Shown here: in pieces, positions 1-12,008 of the stretch
How the letters are laid out: the number at the start of each line of letters is the position of its first letter
How positions within the stretch are numbered: position 1 is the stretch's first letter
DNA from: Pseudogymnoascus destructans
Taxonomy: Eukaryota; Ascomycota; Leotiomycetes; Thelebolales; Thelebolaceae
Length of the DNA stretch: 64,000 nucleotides
Reading direction: 5' to 3'
Assembly (NCBI RefSeq): GCF_001641265.1
Contig: NW_020167521.1
Location: forward strand, 248,001 to 312,000
Translations under genes and position numbers: made by a program
Notes under the pieces: generated by a model
What the model was told of the DNA's origin: nothing
What the model saw: only the letters and a program-made list of their open reading frames with translations
The model's database searches: none

Positions 1-1347
1 AAAGTAGAAGGTTCCTGGAATGACTGTATAGAAGAACGGGTTAGTGTATGCCGTCGCCGTAGCATCCTGCGCGATGTATGCTGCTTGACCGATATCTGCG
101 GAAAAGTTATCGTTAGTGATCATAATTGATCAAAAGAGAGGAATTAAGGACATACAGGCTAATAGTAGACATGGAAATGCAAAGCACAGCCAGGAAATCT
201 GGATAGCCCGTTTGCTGAAGGCGCCTAGATCGGCGAAGAGGGCTTCAACTCCAGTAAAGGCAAGTAACAAACCACTCAGCGTCTGCCATCCATCTGTCCC
301 GTTACGAACCAGGAAAGAACCAGCAAAGTATGGGCTGAAGGCTTTGAGGACTGAGTGGTCAAATTTTGCAAGATTGTAGATGCCACAGCAGGCATTAAAG
401 AGCAACCAGATCATGACGATTGGCGCAAATGAGGTTGCAATTTTAGAGGTTCCAAACGGTTGCGCAGCAAAAAGAACGACGATAATAGCACATGATGTTC
501 CAACGATAGTAGCAGATGAGATGTTTGGTTGTGCGACCCTGAGGCCTTGAATGGCTCCTAGGATAGACTGAGCGGGAGTGAGGACACCGTCACTCAGAGG
601 CTGTCAGTTTCTCACCCCGGAAATTCCTTGGAAGTGTGCACTTACGACATCACCATAGCAACTCCCAAGACCCCCAGAATCTTCAGACAAACTTTGGCGA
701 CCTGGGAGTTCTCAATCATGGTTCGAATGCCCTTATTCGCAAGCTTCATATCCGCTGTGTGATACCGTTCCAGCCTCAAAGAACCTTGAAGGTTTGGGTC
801 CCGCTGGACGATGTGGGCGTAGCGAGCTAAGAGGCTGTATAGCGCAAAGGTCCCTCCCTCCCCGTCATCATCAGCTGACAAAACTATAAACATATACTTT
901 ACAGTGACCATAATAGTTAATGTCCAGATGATGATGGATAGGGCTCCAACAAGATCATCGTAGGTTGGTTGATTCGAGAAGGTAGATGAGTAAACATATA
1001 GAGGACTAAAGAGCAAGTCAGGACTCAAGCAGCAAGCGAGTCTTCCGGGGGGGGGGGGATAATACATACCTAGTTCCGATATCGCCGTATATAACTCCAG
1101 TTGATTGGAATGCAAGCCATACGAGCATCCATCCTTTATGTGTCTGCGAGCACCGTGATCAGTATCCGGGAAGCTTGCTATACAAGTAGCCTCATACCTG
1201 CTTCTTCTTTCGATTCAAATCTTCATCAGCGATTCTCACAGCTTCCTCGTCAAGGTCATAGTCCTCAGCCTTTTCCGATAGAGAGGGATCTTTATGTTCG
1301 GTCACATCTCCTGATTGACTACCTGGAGTAGTGCTGATGTCGGCCAT
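1..1347 (-). CDS. HAK/KUP-type potassium transporter, 5' part (cut by window start)
   Basis: High-affinity K+ uptake carrier of the plasma membrane (HAK/KUP/POT family, probably K+/H+ symport). The start ATG is at 1347 and reads MADISTTPG. Coding exons that keep frame are 1347-1198, 1143-1070, 1005-646, 592-156 and 95-<1, with GTATGA, GTATGT, GTAAGT and GTATGT donors. Family landmarks are visible: GVIYGDIGTSPLYVYS in the first membrane region, ADDDGEGGTFALYSLLARYA after the second, and VEALFADLGAFSKRAIQISW further on. An acidic hydrophilic N-tail of about 50 residues precedes the membrane part, which is usual. The C-terminal half lies outside the window. Intron 1006-1069 holds a run of 12 G. 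Divergently placed from the TRP channel gene. All visible exons look intact. Confidence 0.9.
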
Positions 1348-2099
1348 GCCACGCAGCTTCTTCTGAGAGCGGCAACAAAACGTGATAAATTAATTCCAAG
1401 GACAAATGCACAATGTCGTAGAACATGCGAACGGTGATTTGCTAACTGCCAGCCTTATATATCTCCCTCACAGAAATGATAAAGACAAGGGGATATCTAA
1501 AGTTGTCCTAATCTTCACATCTGAGATATCCCATATCTTAACTGACATAATAGAATCTCGCGACAAAGGAGTGGTGCCTTAGCCACCTTATCGTCAAGAC
1601 CAGATTCGACGAGGCCAAATTGCCGCACTGACAGACAGACCACACGATATTAGCATGGTTCGAGTTCGCTTGCCACATGCTGAACCGTGTTCAGCCGTGC
1701 CTGCATTTGCAATGTGCGCATTGTTAATTGTTAGAAAGCCACCGAGGCGCTACAGGGATGTCATATTCTCATATTATGCTGGCGACAAGGGATGTTTGAC
1801 GGATGTGGGGCTGAGATTGCGATGGGTGGGGGTGAGATTGCTTAAATTCTGTTTGGTGCAGGCCAAAATGCCTCAGGTTCTCCACAGAGTACGGAGTAAG
1901 TTACATCTGGCATACTGTATCTGCCATATCTCCAGGGTCTACAAGTGAGATCATTACGTCAGCTGGCATTAGTTAAACCTGGGTAGCTTCACAATTCTCA
2001 CCAGCACAGGAAGTGCATTTTACAGCATCCTCCACGCAGTCAGGCCATCTATCCCCCCCATCGTGTCTCTCTCCACCTCATAGACCCGTCTCAGTGGGA
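1348..2099. other. Divergent intergenic region between HAK and TRP channel genes
   Basis: No convincing gene, RNA or repeat seen. It separates two divergent cation transport genes and must hold both promoters. Short ORFs here show no family resemblance. Confidence 0.5.
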
Positions 2100-4348
2100 A
2101 TGGAGCCTACGTTCAATGATCGTGACGCACTCCTAGAACACGCCCCGGGCGAGCATTTCACCCCCGATCCTCATGCTGACCTGCCAGTGTATATAACGAT
2201 CCACCGGTGCGTCCTCGAACTCGAAGGGAATTCATAATCACTCTGCGGATTGGTTTAGGCTGACCGTTTGTAGGATTCGCAAGCTTATCGTTTCCAGTAT
2301 AGGTCAGTATTCTTGCGACACCTTCGGCGGGAAGGGAGCGGGAATCTAAAGATTTTGACCAGATGATCCGTATTCCCTGGAGCAGCTCCAGGAGCCACGG
2401 ATGAATATACTCATTGTGAGGGCCCTCGTGGATCGACTCTACAATCCCAGTGACGTATCTGTTGGTAGGTACACATCCTGTTTCTAGACCTCAGATGCTT
2501 CTAGTCCTATGGATTAAAACACACCCCTCTCTGCACTACGATGCTTCCATCCTTATCGACCAAGAGCGGAGTTAACCCTGAGCCCAAGTGTATTGTCTCC
2601 TCGTCAACCGGATGCAATTCCTTCGCGAACAGTCATATCAAGGCCACCTCCAGACAGTCAACATCACTCGCGCTACTCTCTGTGAGCTCGGTACGCAGAT
2701 TTCCGGATTTTTTGTTTCATTTCCTTTTACATGCTGACTCTGAACTCAAGTCGCTACCCGAGTTCTCCGACGTTTCGACGATGACAACCCAGGTCATGAG
2801 GGTCTGTTGTTGCTAGCCAACATTCTCGTGGCTGGTTTTGAGCCTTTTCAAAACGCCCCTGATGAGGTCCTGCAGAAGAAGCCCAGCGCCTTGCAATGGC
2901 CAGTTCAGTGGAGAGGGGGCTACGAAAGGAAGCTGCCGGCCTTAGAGGTGGCCATAATCTCCGAAAGCAAAACCTTCCTCTGCTCTTCCGCCTGCCAGAA
3001 GGTGGTAGATGCAATCTATCGAGGACAGGTCATTTATACGCCGCTATCATTTGTCGACATCTTGCCCGATCATTACAAACACAACCCGATTTCTCTCTAC
3101 AATCCTCAAAAAGCACCTCTTCTAAACCACTACCGGCTGATCGTCCCACGGCTTCGCGGCATGATTGAAGTCTGCCAGTTTGCAGCCCTTTTAGTCCTGT
3201 ACGTACTCACAATGGTTAGCCGCGAAGGGCTTAAAATTACGATCTACGAAATCATCTTCTGTGCTTATGCTACCGGTTGGATACTAGAGGAGTTTGCTGC
3301 AATCATAGAGCACGGGTGGAAGGTTCATACGCAGAATCTGTGGTCATTCTTAGATATTACGTTCTTCCTCATCTATGCTACCTATTTTACGACACGGATG
3401 TATGCATTGGCGAGCGGCCGTCTCCATCTAGGGGAGGATGCGCTCAACATACTGGCTATAGCGGCGCCGGTTCTCCTACCCCGTCTTGCATTCAACTTGA
3501 TGCCAGACAACATGCTTTTTATCTCGCTCCGAGCCATGATGAGAGATTTCATGGTCCTAACACTGCTGGCAATCTGGTGTTTTGCTGGCTTCTTTCTCTC
3601 CATGAAGTGGCTTCTCGACGTCAGCAACCAGGATGGCAGCCGCGACGCGCCCGACCCGGCCACCATCTCTAAATGGATGCTCTGGATCTGGTTTGGGCTT
3701 GATGGGACAGGAATCGAGCGCTCCGTGGACTTCCACCTTGTTCTCGGGCCGTCGCTCATGATCGCGTTCGCTTTTCTGGGCAATACGCTCTTTCTGACCA
3801 TTCTTGTTTCGATGCTCACTAATACATTCTCCAAGATTGTTGCAAATGCGACCGCCGAGATCCATTTCCGGCGGGCGGTGCTCACCTTTGAGGGCGTGAA
3901 AAGCGATGCCATATTCGCCTATCGCCCGCCTTGTAACGTTATAGCGCTGTTGATCCTCCTTCCGCTGAAGCTCCTCCTCTCTCCGCGATGGTTTCACACT
4001 GTGAACGTTGCGATGATTCGCATCCTTAACGCTCCCATCCTTTTGCTTATTAGCATCTACGAGCGAAATCAACTTTGGCGGGTGACCAACGGACGACCTC
4101 ATGGCCCGTCAAAACGCAGCAAGCTTTTCCCTTGGACCTTTTCTGGATTTTCTCCTCATGGAGACATACAGGCGGTTTTCGAAACAGACCCCCCTGAGGC
4201 GATCTTAGACAAGATCGACTTGTTGACTGACTATATTGTAGAGAATGACATCATTGCGAGGCCACTAAGGGAGTCGAGTCCAGAGCCTGTCTTGCAACGA
4301 CGGTCTATGGTTAGAAGCAGTAGAACGGGATCCAGTCGCGCGACTTGA
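2100..4348 (+). CDS. YVC1-like TRP family cation channel
   Basis: Non-selective cation channel of the fungal TRP family; yeast Yvc1 releases Ca2+ from the vacuole. Exons 2100-2206, 2274-2302, 2363-2464, 2589-2690 and 2751-4348 join in frame to 645 residues. The cytosolic N-terminal part holds family blocks such as LPVYITIHR, EPRMNILIVRALVDRLYNP, VYCLLVNRMQFLREQ and ANILVAGFEPFQNAP. The membrane region follows, from about MIEVCQFAALLVLYVL to LFLTILVSMLTNTFSKIV, with the pore-loop segment ISKWMLWIWFGLDGTG between the last two spans. The C-tail is short and basic. The start chosen is the Met at 2100, which gives the expected N-terminus; an in-frame Met lies upstream at 2013. Intact. Neighbours are HAK genes on both sides. 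Confidence 0.9.
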
Positions 4349-4823
4349 GAATACCTTTCCATCCCAATGGACTTCGCTTCGAAGAGGGCATAATTGGTTC
4401 TTCGAGGCCGGCTTTGCACCAGCGTCCATATCCAAATACCACCTTGGCAGGGTCATCGTCAATACTCCGTTGCTGCATTACGAAATTTCATAATGTCTGG
4501 AGTCCATGATTCAAGAGGAGCCGCGATAGACTGGTAGTTCTGTCCTAGCTGTTTGGCATCCCACTGGCTCGTCGGCACTGCAATATGCATACTGGTGATG
4601 TCATGATTAACAGCATCATGTGCCATGGGCGTCTTCTGGAGCTATAACCATTGATCTTCAAGAACATATCGGGCAGCAAGAATACGAGGCGCCTAGTCAG
4701 ACTTTACCGCTGTCTTCGAAGTCAAACCTCCCTATATATGTCACCTTTGATGCAGACAGTTATCTAGTAGAAGAACTTCATAAATCATGTTCATATAATG
4801 TGCATTCTAGATATGTGTAGAAG
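4349..4823. other. Intergenic between TRP gene and HAK relic
   Basis: Nothing supportable beyond the 3' flanks of two convergent genes. Small ORFs show no homology that I recognise. Confidence 0.4.
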
Positions 4824-6808
4824 CTAAATATCCTTTAAGAATCCGACCTCAATCACCTTGTCCGTTGGGACCCGAAGGTTAGCTATCTTGTTCCTGGTAT
4901 TATCCCTGATCCACAAAAAGACCCACAGCAATATCCTCCTACCGTAATTCGTACCCTCCTTAATCTTCATCTGCTCTTTGCCTATGACATAGAGCACTTT
5001 GTGCGTGTATGCATCCTCAAGTTTAGCCAGTTCACTATCGTCTCCCTCTTGACTGACCATTTTCTTTTCTCCAGGCTAGTTGTCGTAGCATGGTCCGTAG
5101 CGTTAATCCGATTCTCGTTCATAATAGTTGCAGGTAAGTCCGGAGAAACTTCTCTTCAAAGGATCTGATTCTCAATCAGATATCTGCGGATCTGTTCCGC
5201 GATGAGGGAGGCAAGATTTGGGGTTATGATTTCGTCGTTGTATCCGTAGCGAACCACAAGATGGTAGCAGTTAGGGATTGCAAGCCGTGAAACAGCGTGC
5301 CGGTTCTCTGGTGCCACCAAAGGAGTCTCGAGGGGCCTTAGATGGAAGAAGACGCTAACTTCTAGCATCGCAGTAAGCTTGAGAACAAAGTGGCTGAAGA
5401 CTATTGGGGTAGTCTCGCCGGCCTTGTCGAAGCCCTTCGTTGTGCTTAGAGGAACGCCACCATATCGGTCTGTAAGACGCGTCTAGCCGTCTAAACCTCT
5501 CGTAACAAAATGCGAAGTGGGAAAGCGATCCTCGGCTTCGGCAAACCATTGCTGTTCCTTGCCGAATCTCCACACTAGAAGAACGGATGCGAGTATAGCG
5601 GCGAGCGTGATGGTGAACCAGGCACCATCGGGGACCTTTGCGAGCGCAGAAGAGAGGTATGTACCGTTCATACAGGCAATTATGAGCCATGGTAGGACGG
5701 CTATAAAGGGGCTAATGCGCCATACAAACATAGCTGCCAATGAGACCATACATGAGTCGAAGAAGGTCACGAACATAATGCAGACACCATACGCATTTCC
5801 AAGAGATGTAGTCTGTAGGCAAGATCAATACCCGAGGCAATGAACTTGGCGGACCGACGACATACATTGTTGTTAAATCGATGCTACCATTATCGTTCCA
5901 ATCATGAGAAGCCAGTTCGCGACTGGGATATAAAGTTAACCATGGAAAATGTTAAGACGTGTGAATCGCTTTGCTCTGTGGAAAGTATAAGAGCTTCATA
6001 ACTTGGGCGAGCAGCTAAGGAAAGAGTCTGTCAATTTTCGTGGTTCGATGCTTTGATCCTCGCCTGAAACGCTGCTGTTATAATAGCTTGTGAGGCAACA
6101 ATGGCGGCTAGAATTGCGATGACTAGGGCCGCATAAATGGTTCCTGGCGGCATTGAATTGAAAAAAGGTTTCGAGTATGCCTCCGGATGAACGCTGATAT
6201 AAGCCGCTTGCCCGGTATACGCCAAACGGAAGCGTGTAGCACAACCAGCTTAGCTGAACCGCTCTCCTACTTAAAGCTCCAAGGTCGGCGAAGAGAGCCT
6301 CGACTCGGCTAGCAAAATGCCACCAAGCATTCTCCAGGCATGCCCCCCGTTGCGGATCAGGAATTCAAAACCACAGCCGGGGTTGAAAGCTTCGAATACG
6401 CTGGCGTCATATTTGGCAAGGTTGTATATACCAAAAACCGCGTTGAAGCCGAGCCAGATGATAATAATGGGCGCGAATGCAAAAGTCATTTTAGTAATCC
6501 CGAGCGGCTCAATGACAAATAGCACGACTAGAATGGCATCAGTGACCCCAATCAAGGTGCCTTTTGAGATGTGAGGATGCACGACTTCGATCCCTTGGAC
6601 AGCACCTAAGGCTGATTGAGCAGGGGTGAGCAGCCCTCCGAGATGATCATAGTCACTGCTAGCACTCCCATAACTTTAAGGAGCGTGCGAATTTGCTGGA
6701 TTCCAAGCCATGACGCACGTGTTGACCTGCACGTTCAAGGTCGCCAGTCAAATGCCGTTTCATTTGAATTAGAGAGGCCTCTCCTAGATCGCGGTTAGTG
6801 ATGTTCAT
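4824..6808 (-). pseudogene. Decayed second HAK-type potassium transporter
   Basis: Conserved HAK blocks are spread over all three minus frames: NITNRDLGEASLIQMKRHL (near 6800), LLTPAQSALGAVQGI, FNAVFGIYNLAKYDASVFEAF, YTGQAAYISVHPEAYS, LLAQVMKLLYFPQSKAIH, TRLTDRYGGVPLSTTKGFDK, FFHLRPLETPLVAPENRHA, and the C-terminus RVPTDKVIEVGFLKDI ending at 4824. Lesions are a 1-nt loss near 6640, a 7-nt loss near 6310, a second small deletion near 6245, and an in-frame TAG at 5483-5485. The first ~100 residues are missing upstream of a splice-acceptor-like CCAG next to 6808. At 5997-6045 a 49-nt GC...AG segment interrupts otherwise continuous coding sequence. It lacks an intron that the intact copy has at 593-645, so the two are older paralogues rather than a fresh duplication. 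Confidence 0.85.
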
Positions 6809-7376
6809 CTGGAGGAATGGTCGTCAGTTTACCCTTCGTGTCACTAATGCTCGAGCTGACTGCATCTTGTGTCTGTGGTCGTGGGGGAGCTATCGGCGAG
6901 TCTATATTATTACACGTCACGTGGGCTTGCTAGTGAATGAACGTGAGCTTTATCACTTCCGTTTATTTAAATCTCGCATACAAATTCGGGGCGGTCTTCT
7001 TACTGGCCCCATAATATATCTAAAGATTTTCACAGAGCACAAAGCAGCAAAGACTTCTGGGTCAGGCTCTGCCTCATGCGAAATATCCCATGGGCCGCTG
7101 CTCAACAGTGCATGGAGGGTTAATTGAGGCTCGCTTAACAGCTGTCAACCAAACCAGGTGTAGCACGCAGCGGATCAGGCATGGCTATCGCCGCCAAGAT
7201 TTGGCGGCGATAGCCATGCTCCTCAAGCCTTCCCGCCCGCGCCGCACTGCCCTTTTATATGGAATTCGGCCAAAGTGTCATCCAGAGTTTATTGAACTGT
7301 CCATCCCTGCCGAGACGTTGAGCATTCCCTCTGACAGAGCTAGTGGGCAAGCGCTGCTTCGGATGCTGCCTCTGGC
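6809..7376. other. Intergenic with one hairpin
   Basis: No gene supported. The missing 5' part of the HAK relic is not found here. A perfect inverted repeat lies at 7179-7219 and is listed separately. Confidence 0.4.
7179..7219. repeat. Perfect inverted repeat, 19-bp arms, 3-nt loop
   Basis: Arms 7179-7197 and 7201-7219 are exact reverse complements (GCATGGCTATCGCCGCCAA) separated by GAT. It lies about 160 bp past the antiporter stop codon. Function unknown; it could act as a transcript hairpin or be a relic of a small inverted-repeat element. Confidence 0.85.
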
Positions 7377-9195
7377 TCAAAGAGCCGCCGGCCGTTCATC
7401 ATCAGGGAATCGAATCGTGCGATTAGTGACAACAGCGGGTGGAGTTGATGGCCGGCTACTCTCGGCCGTCGTAGCAGTTCCCGTATTCCCATCCCTTATC
7501 ACCCTTCCGCCAATCCTATAAATCGGCCGAGTTGTCAAAGTCGAAGCCGAGAGATTAGGTGTCGATTGCCTTGAAGGTTCTCCACGCATCTTCTTGCGTT
7601 CCCGCAGAATATCAGCCCGCGAAGTTCGGACACGGTCCATAATTTGGAAGGCCGGAACCTCGTCGTTGCCTTGTGATGGGAATGCTCGGGACAGCGTCTT
7701 TGGCAGAAAGAAGCCGAGTTTTCCTAAGGGGATACTGAGACCGTGTACGACCTTGGATTGTCAACTAGCATTTACGAGAATTCTAGGGCTCAGACTTACG
7801 ATGCTACATATAGCCAAGAACCAAACAACAATCGTGAGGGTCTCACCGAGCTTCGCAGCATCGGCTCGCTGAACACCGTCTACTGTAATAGTTTCGAGGA
7901 ATTCAAGACTGATATATATGTAGAAGACAGCGGATACGCCGATCGGCCCAAAGAACCCAACAAATATTGCTTGCCTAGCCTCGTCGATCTGACGAATTGA
8001 TCTGTGGAGGGCAAAGATTATGGGAAGGCGCCTGAGAGGAGAGTTTAGAATATCGGTCAGAACCACGGGGTAAGGAATCGATTCCATACCGTAGAAGGAG
8101 AATTAAGATACCGAGAAAGACTAGACGGTAAATCGGCACCACAGAATTCCGCGCGAAGCTCTCCCACGGGCAGACCGCACCGAACCATATGAAGATGGAG
8201 AGATTGAGGAGCATGTCAATGGTAGGCTGTAGAGAATCGTCCAGTGTTTCCAGCCGGAACCAGTCGTCCCAAGTGAAAGTATTCCCGGCAATGAAGCAAG
8301 CCAGGACATCGTCGCTACCGATCATGCCACACGTGCCTACGATGAACAATGCTAACGTGATGGCAAAGACCAGGAAGCTCTCTCGGTCCACAAAGTTCTT
8401 CTCCTCAGCCCAATGGAGTAGCTCCTTTGCTATCCATCCAACAGTAGCACCGTAGATGACACTGAGCAGAATTGTGTACCCCAAGGTCTCGCCAAACCAG
8501 AGTCCTATTGCTGTTCGCGCTCCTCCTCCCTGACCGAGTCCTCCCTCGGACGTGTACTTGATCAGGTAGAGGGACAAGAAAACGAAGGGATACCCCAACC
8601 CGTCGTTTGCCCCAGATTCAGCGATAATGATCTTTTGCAAGTCCTTAGGAATGTTCTTGTCTGCAAACTTCCCTTTCACAATGCTGTTCGAAAGGATGGG
8701 ATCTGTAGGCGTAACGCATGCGCCAATAGCCAAAGCATGGAGAAACGGTAGGTGCGGGACCATGGCCCAGATGAGAAGACTGCTGGTTAGCCACATGGTT
8801 GCCATGACTGGGCCAAGGAGGAGCGAGAGTGGTCTCCATTCTTTCTGAAGGTATCGACTCGGGAGTTGAACACCTGCGATGACCAATTGTATGCCAAGCA
8901 CAAGGCGGCTAAAGTATAACGTCGTGGTATCGAGATTGGCCTGCGTGATTGTATACTCGAATGGTTTGATAAAATTCGCAGCGTGAGGGGAGAGGATGAC
9001 TCCTGCGAGCAACGATATCACTGGGATCTCAACTGTTAGCCTAGTCATATAATAGTAAAGGCTCAGGATGAGCATACATGCTTCAGAGAGGTAGAACTTC
9101 TCCTTGAATAAATAAGATACCAGTCCAAACAAAGTAATGAAGCCGCCAAGCACCGAGCAAACAATGTTAAAATTTGTCACTGCCAAGGTAGGCAT
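7377..9195 (-). CDS. NHA1: Nha1-type Na+,K+/H+ antiporter
   Basis: Plasma membrane antiporter that exports Na+ or K+ in exchange for protons (fungal Nha1/Sod2 family). Exons 9195-8090, 8031-7800 and 7751-7377 join in frame to 570 residues. The start at 9195 gives MPTLAVTNFN, the usual Nha1 beginning; an in-frame Met lies 6 codons upstream. Motifs include ACVTPTDPILSNSIVKGKFA and AESGANDGLGYPFVFL, whose ND pair is the ion-binding site of CPA antiporters, and RQAIFVGFFGPIGVSAVFYI near the end of the membrane domain. The introns are 58 nt (GTATGG...CAG) and 48 nt (GTAAGT...AAG). The cytosolic tail is about 125 residues, much shorter than in yeast Nha1. It neighbours other alkali-cation transport genes. 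Confidence 0.92.
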
Positions 9196-10341
9196 CTTGG
9201 CCAACAACCTCAATAGGTTCCTGCTCTCTTTAAGCCTTCCAGAATTCGAAACAGATCCCTAGCAAGTGTTAGCTAACTCCCGTATCGTCTTCGCTGCAGC
9301 ACAGAGCCAGCAGCGGCTGGATTGAAGGAAGGATCGTTCGTCTGATGTTATTGAGCATCTGGGAATATAGTCCTGTCTATACCAGCAAAGACCGCAGTCG
9401 CGTTGCTTCCGGGTTCGAGTGAGACGGGTGTAATTCAGAATGGAGATATAAATATATGTCGTGCTTCATGGGGAGGCAAGAGGAGGGTCGTTGTGATTTC
9501 GTTTATTAACAGCTCGAAACAAGTGCCTTAGCGTAGCGCTGCTGCCGTTGCGACAATTCACAATTCACAGACCTTTATGCCTGACATTAAGTCATGCCAA
9601 CTACCTGGATGCGTCCACTCACGTTGTTCAGAGTGTGAATCCAGATTCAGGCTATTGGCTATTATTCAACTTGGCCGACGGGAACATTCGGCGACAGCGA
9701 CGCACTGGTTCGTCTCAAGGCAATTTATATATGCTACTGCTGATTTGAATACAAGAGACGAAGACGCAATAGGCCACAGCAATGCTCTTGGAAGGGGGCC
9801 GGCGCTAGCTCAAACATATTTACGGATAATAGACTTCAGTTCCCATGGCAGGAAATATTATGCCGTTGTGGGTGAGGGATTTTGGCCTGCTCCAATCTGG
9901 TTTGGTTCCATACCAATGAACCCTCGCTTATGATCCAACTGTGGTTCGTCTGTTATCTTGGAGGAAGTGTGTGTATGTGATTTGTTGATCCGTTCTAAAC
10001 CTTCCTAACGTGACGACAATAGAACGGCTCCTAATCTGTGTAGCTATTCCCCAGCGTCGTAGGAGTAACGGGATCGAGCTGTGATATTCGATGCTACCTC
10101 CTCTCTGACGATTGATCACAGCCCAGCAGTGCAGCAGGGAATAGTGTGCGTCATGGGGGAATATCGGTTCGGAACCGTCGGTTCGAAATATTTCCAGACC
10201 GGACCGCGGTCCGGTCTGGAAATACAGACCAAACCGCCCAGACCGGTGTAGTCCCCTAACGGTTCCTTAGCAGACCGACCACGATCACATGTATGCAGCA
10301 CGTGATAGGTAGCTTGAAAATATCTACAATTTCACCATATA
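9196..10341. other. Intergenic 5' flank of antiporter up to transposon nest
   Basis: Contains the antiporter promoter and, near 10160-10310, a stretch rich in CGGTTCGG/CCAGACCGG motifs around a 36-bp palindrome. That stretch resembles a small inverted-repeat element or transposon end, but I cannot define its borders. No gene supported. Confidence 0.4.
10189..10224. repeat. 36-bp perfect palindrome
   Basis: Each half is 18 bp with no spacer, centred on CCGCGG. It is flanked by more GGTTCGG/CCAGACCGG copies, as in the subterminal parts of some DNA transposons. It lies 118 bp from the left end of the pogo element. Confidence 0.85.
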
Positions 10342-10366
10342 ACGTGCGTGCATAACGAATGATACA
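10342..10366 (+). repeat. Left terminal inverted repeat of pogo element
   Basis: Exact reverse complement of 21699-21723. Preceded by the TA target duplication. Confidence 0.93.
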
Positions 10367-12000
10367 CTACCTTGAATCCACACAACTCCTCTAGTAAACA
10401 GTAAATCCCTTCACAACAAAAGATGCCGCAGAAAAACGATGAACGCCAAGTTATATTAGCTCTTCAGGCGATGCAAAATGACCCTAAGCTAAGTGCTCGA
10501 GCTGCTGGAAAGCTCTATTCTGTCGATCATCAGAAGCTTAGTCGTCGTAAGCATGGTATGCATTCACGACGCGATATTTCTGCCAATTTGCGGAAAATGA
10601 CCGACTTAGAGGAATCAATCCTTGTCCAGTATATTCTCGACCTAGCTGCTAAAGGATTTCCTCCCTGATTGTCTGTTGTGGGAGATATTGCAAATCAACT
10701 TCTCGCGACACGCGACTCGTTACCTGTCAAGACGCGCTGGGCTTCCAACTTTGTTAAACGTCGCATAGAACTCAAAACAAGGTTCCAGCGCAAATACGAC
10801 TATCAGAGGGCTAAATGCGAAGACCCAGTAATTATTCGTAGCTGGTTTGAGCTTGTGCCAAACACAATTGTGAAGTACGGCATCCACGATGCGGATATTT
10901 ACAACTTCGATGAGACAGGGTTTATGATGGGCATTATTTCAACTGCAACAGTGGTAACAAGCTCTGATGGACGTACGAAGGCAAAGAAAGTACAGCCTGG
11001 CAATCGTGAATGGGCTACAGTAATACAGGGTGTTAATTCCCAAGGCTGGGCGATTCCACCATTTATTATTGTTGCAAGCAAAAACCACCTCACGTCTTGG
11101 TATGAAAACAGCGGATTTCCACCAAACTGGGTAATTGCTGTTACAGATAATGGTTGGACAACAAATGAGAAAGGCATGGATTGGATCCGACATTTCGAGA
11201 AGCATACAAAACCTCGAACTGTAGGTGGTTATCGTTTGTTGATCGTTGATGGTCATGAAAGCCATCACTCAGACGAATTTGAGGAATACTGCAAGGAAAA
11301 CAATATTATCACTCTATGTATGCCGGCTCATTCTTCTCATATCCTCCAACCACTCGATGTTGGGTGTTTTGGCCCACTGAAAAGGGTTTATGGGCAGCAA
11401 ATCGAAAACATGATGCAGGCTCACATCACGCATATTACGAAGGATGACTTCTTTCCCGCATTTCACGCTGCTTTCTTTATTGCAATGACTGAAAACAACA
11501 TCCGAGAAGGCTTCCGAGGCACTGGGCTTTTCCCATTTGATCCTGATAGTGTGGTTTCTATGCTTGATCTCAGATTTAGAACCCCGACACCACAAAACTC
11601 CCGCCCTAGCACCGCTCAACCTTGGGTTTACCAGACACCAAATAACCAAAATGAAGCCTTATCGCAGACACTTTTATTAAAAATCGAATTGCACATCATC
11701 AAAATAGCTCACCAACCTCTATTTACAATGCTGTTGACCAATTTGCAAAGGGAGCATCACAAATGATGTATCAATTAGCATTGTTAAAAGCAGAGAACGA
11801 AATGCTTCAGCAAGGGATGGAACAACTTAGCAAACGCAGAAGGGCTAAAAAAACACGCCTACAGCAAGGAGGATCACTTACACAACACGAAGCACAAGAG
11901 TTACAAGATGAGAGGGACCTTGCGCAACAAGTAAAGCAAGAAACACAGGCAGGGAGTGGTCGGAAGCCAAGGAAAGAAACACGCGCAAGGCGCTGTGGCA

Positions 12001-12008
12001 ACTGTGGT
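12001..12008. repeat. 8-bp target-site duplication of hAT element (left copy)
   Basis: ACTGTGGT, repeated exactly at 21541-21548. Eight-bp duplications are diagnostic of hAT insertion. The duplicated codons belong to the pogo transposase zinc knuckle. Confidence 0.95.

Noticed and set aside
3382..4102. Two minus-strand ORFs over 175 codons
   Set aside because: They lie wholly opposite the TRP channel exon, which has clear family conservation.
9381..9430. TCCGGGTTCGAGT, resembling a tRNA B box
   Set aside because: No matching A box or cloverleaf around it. No tRNA or rRNA gene was found in the window.
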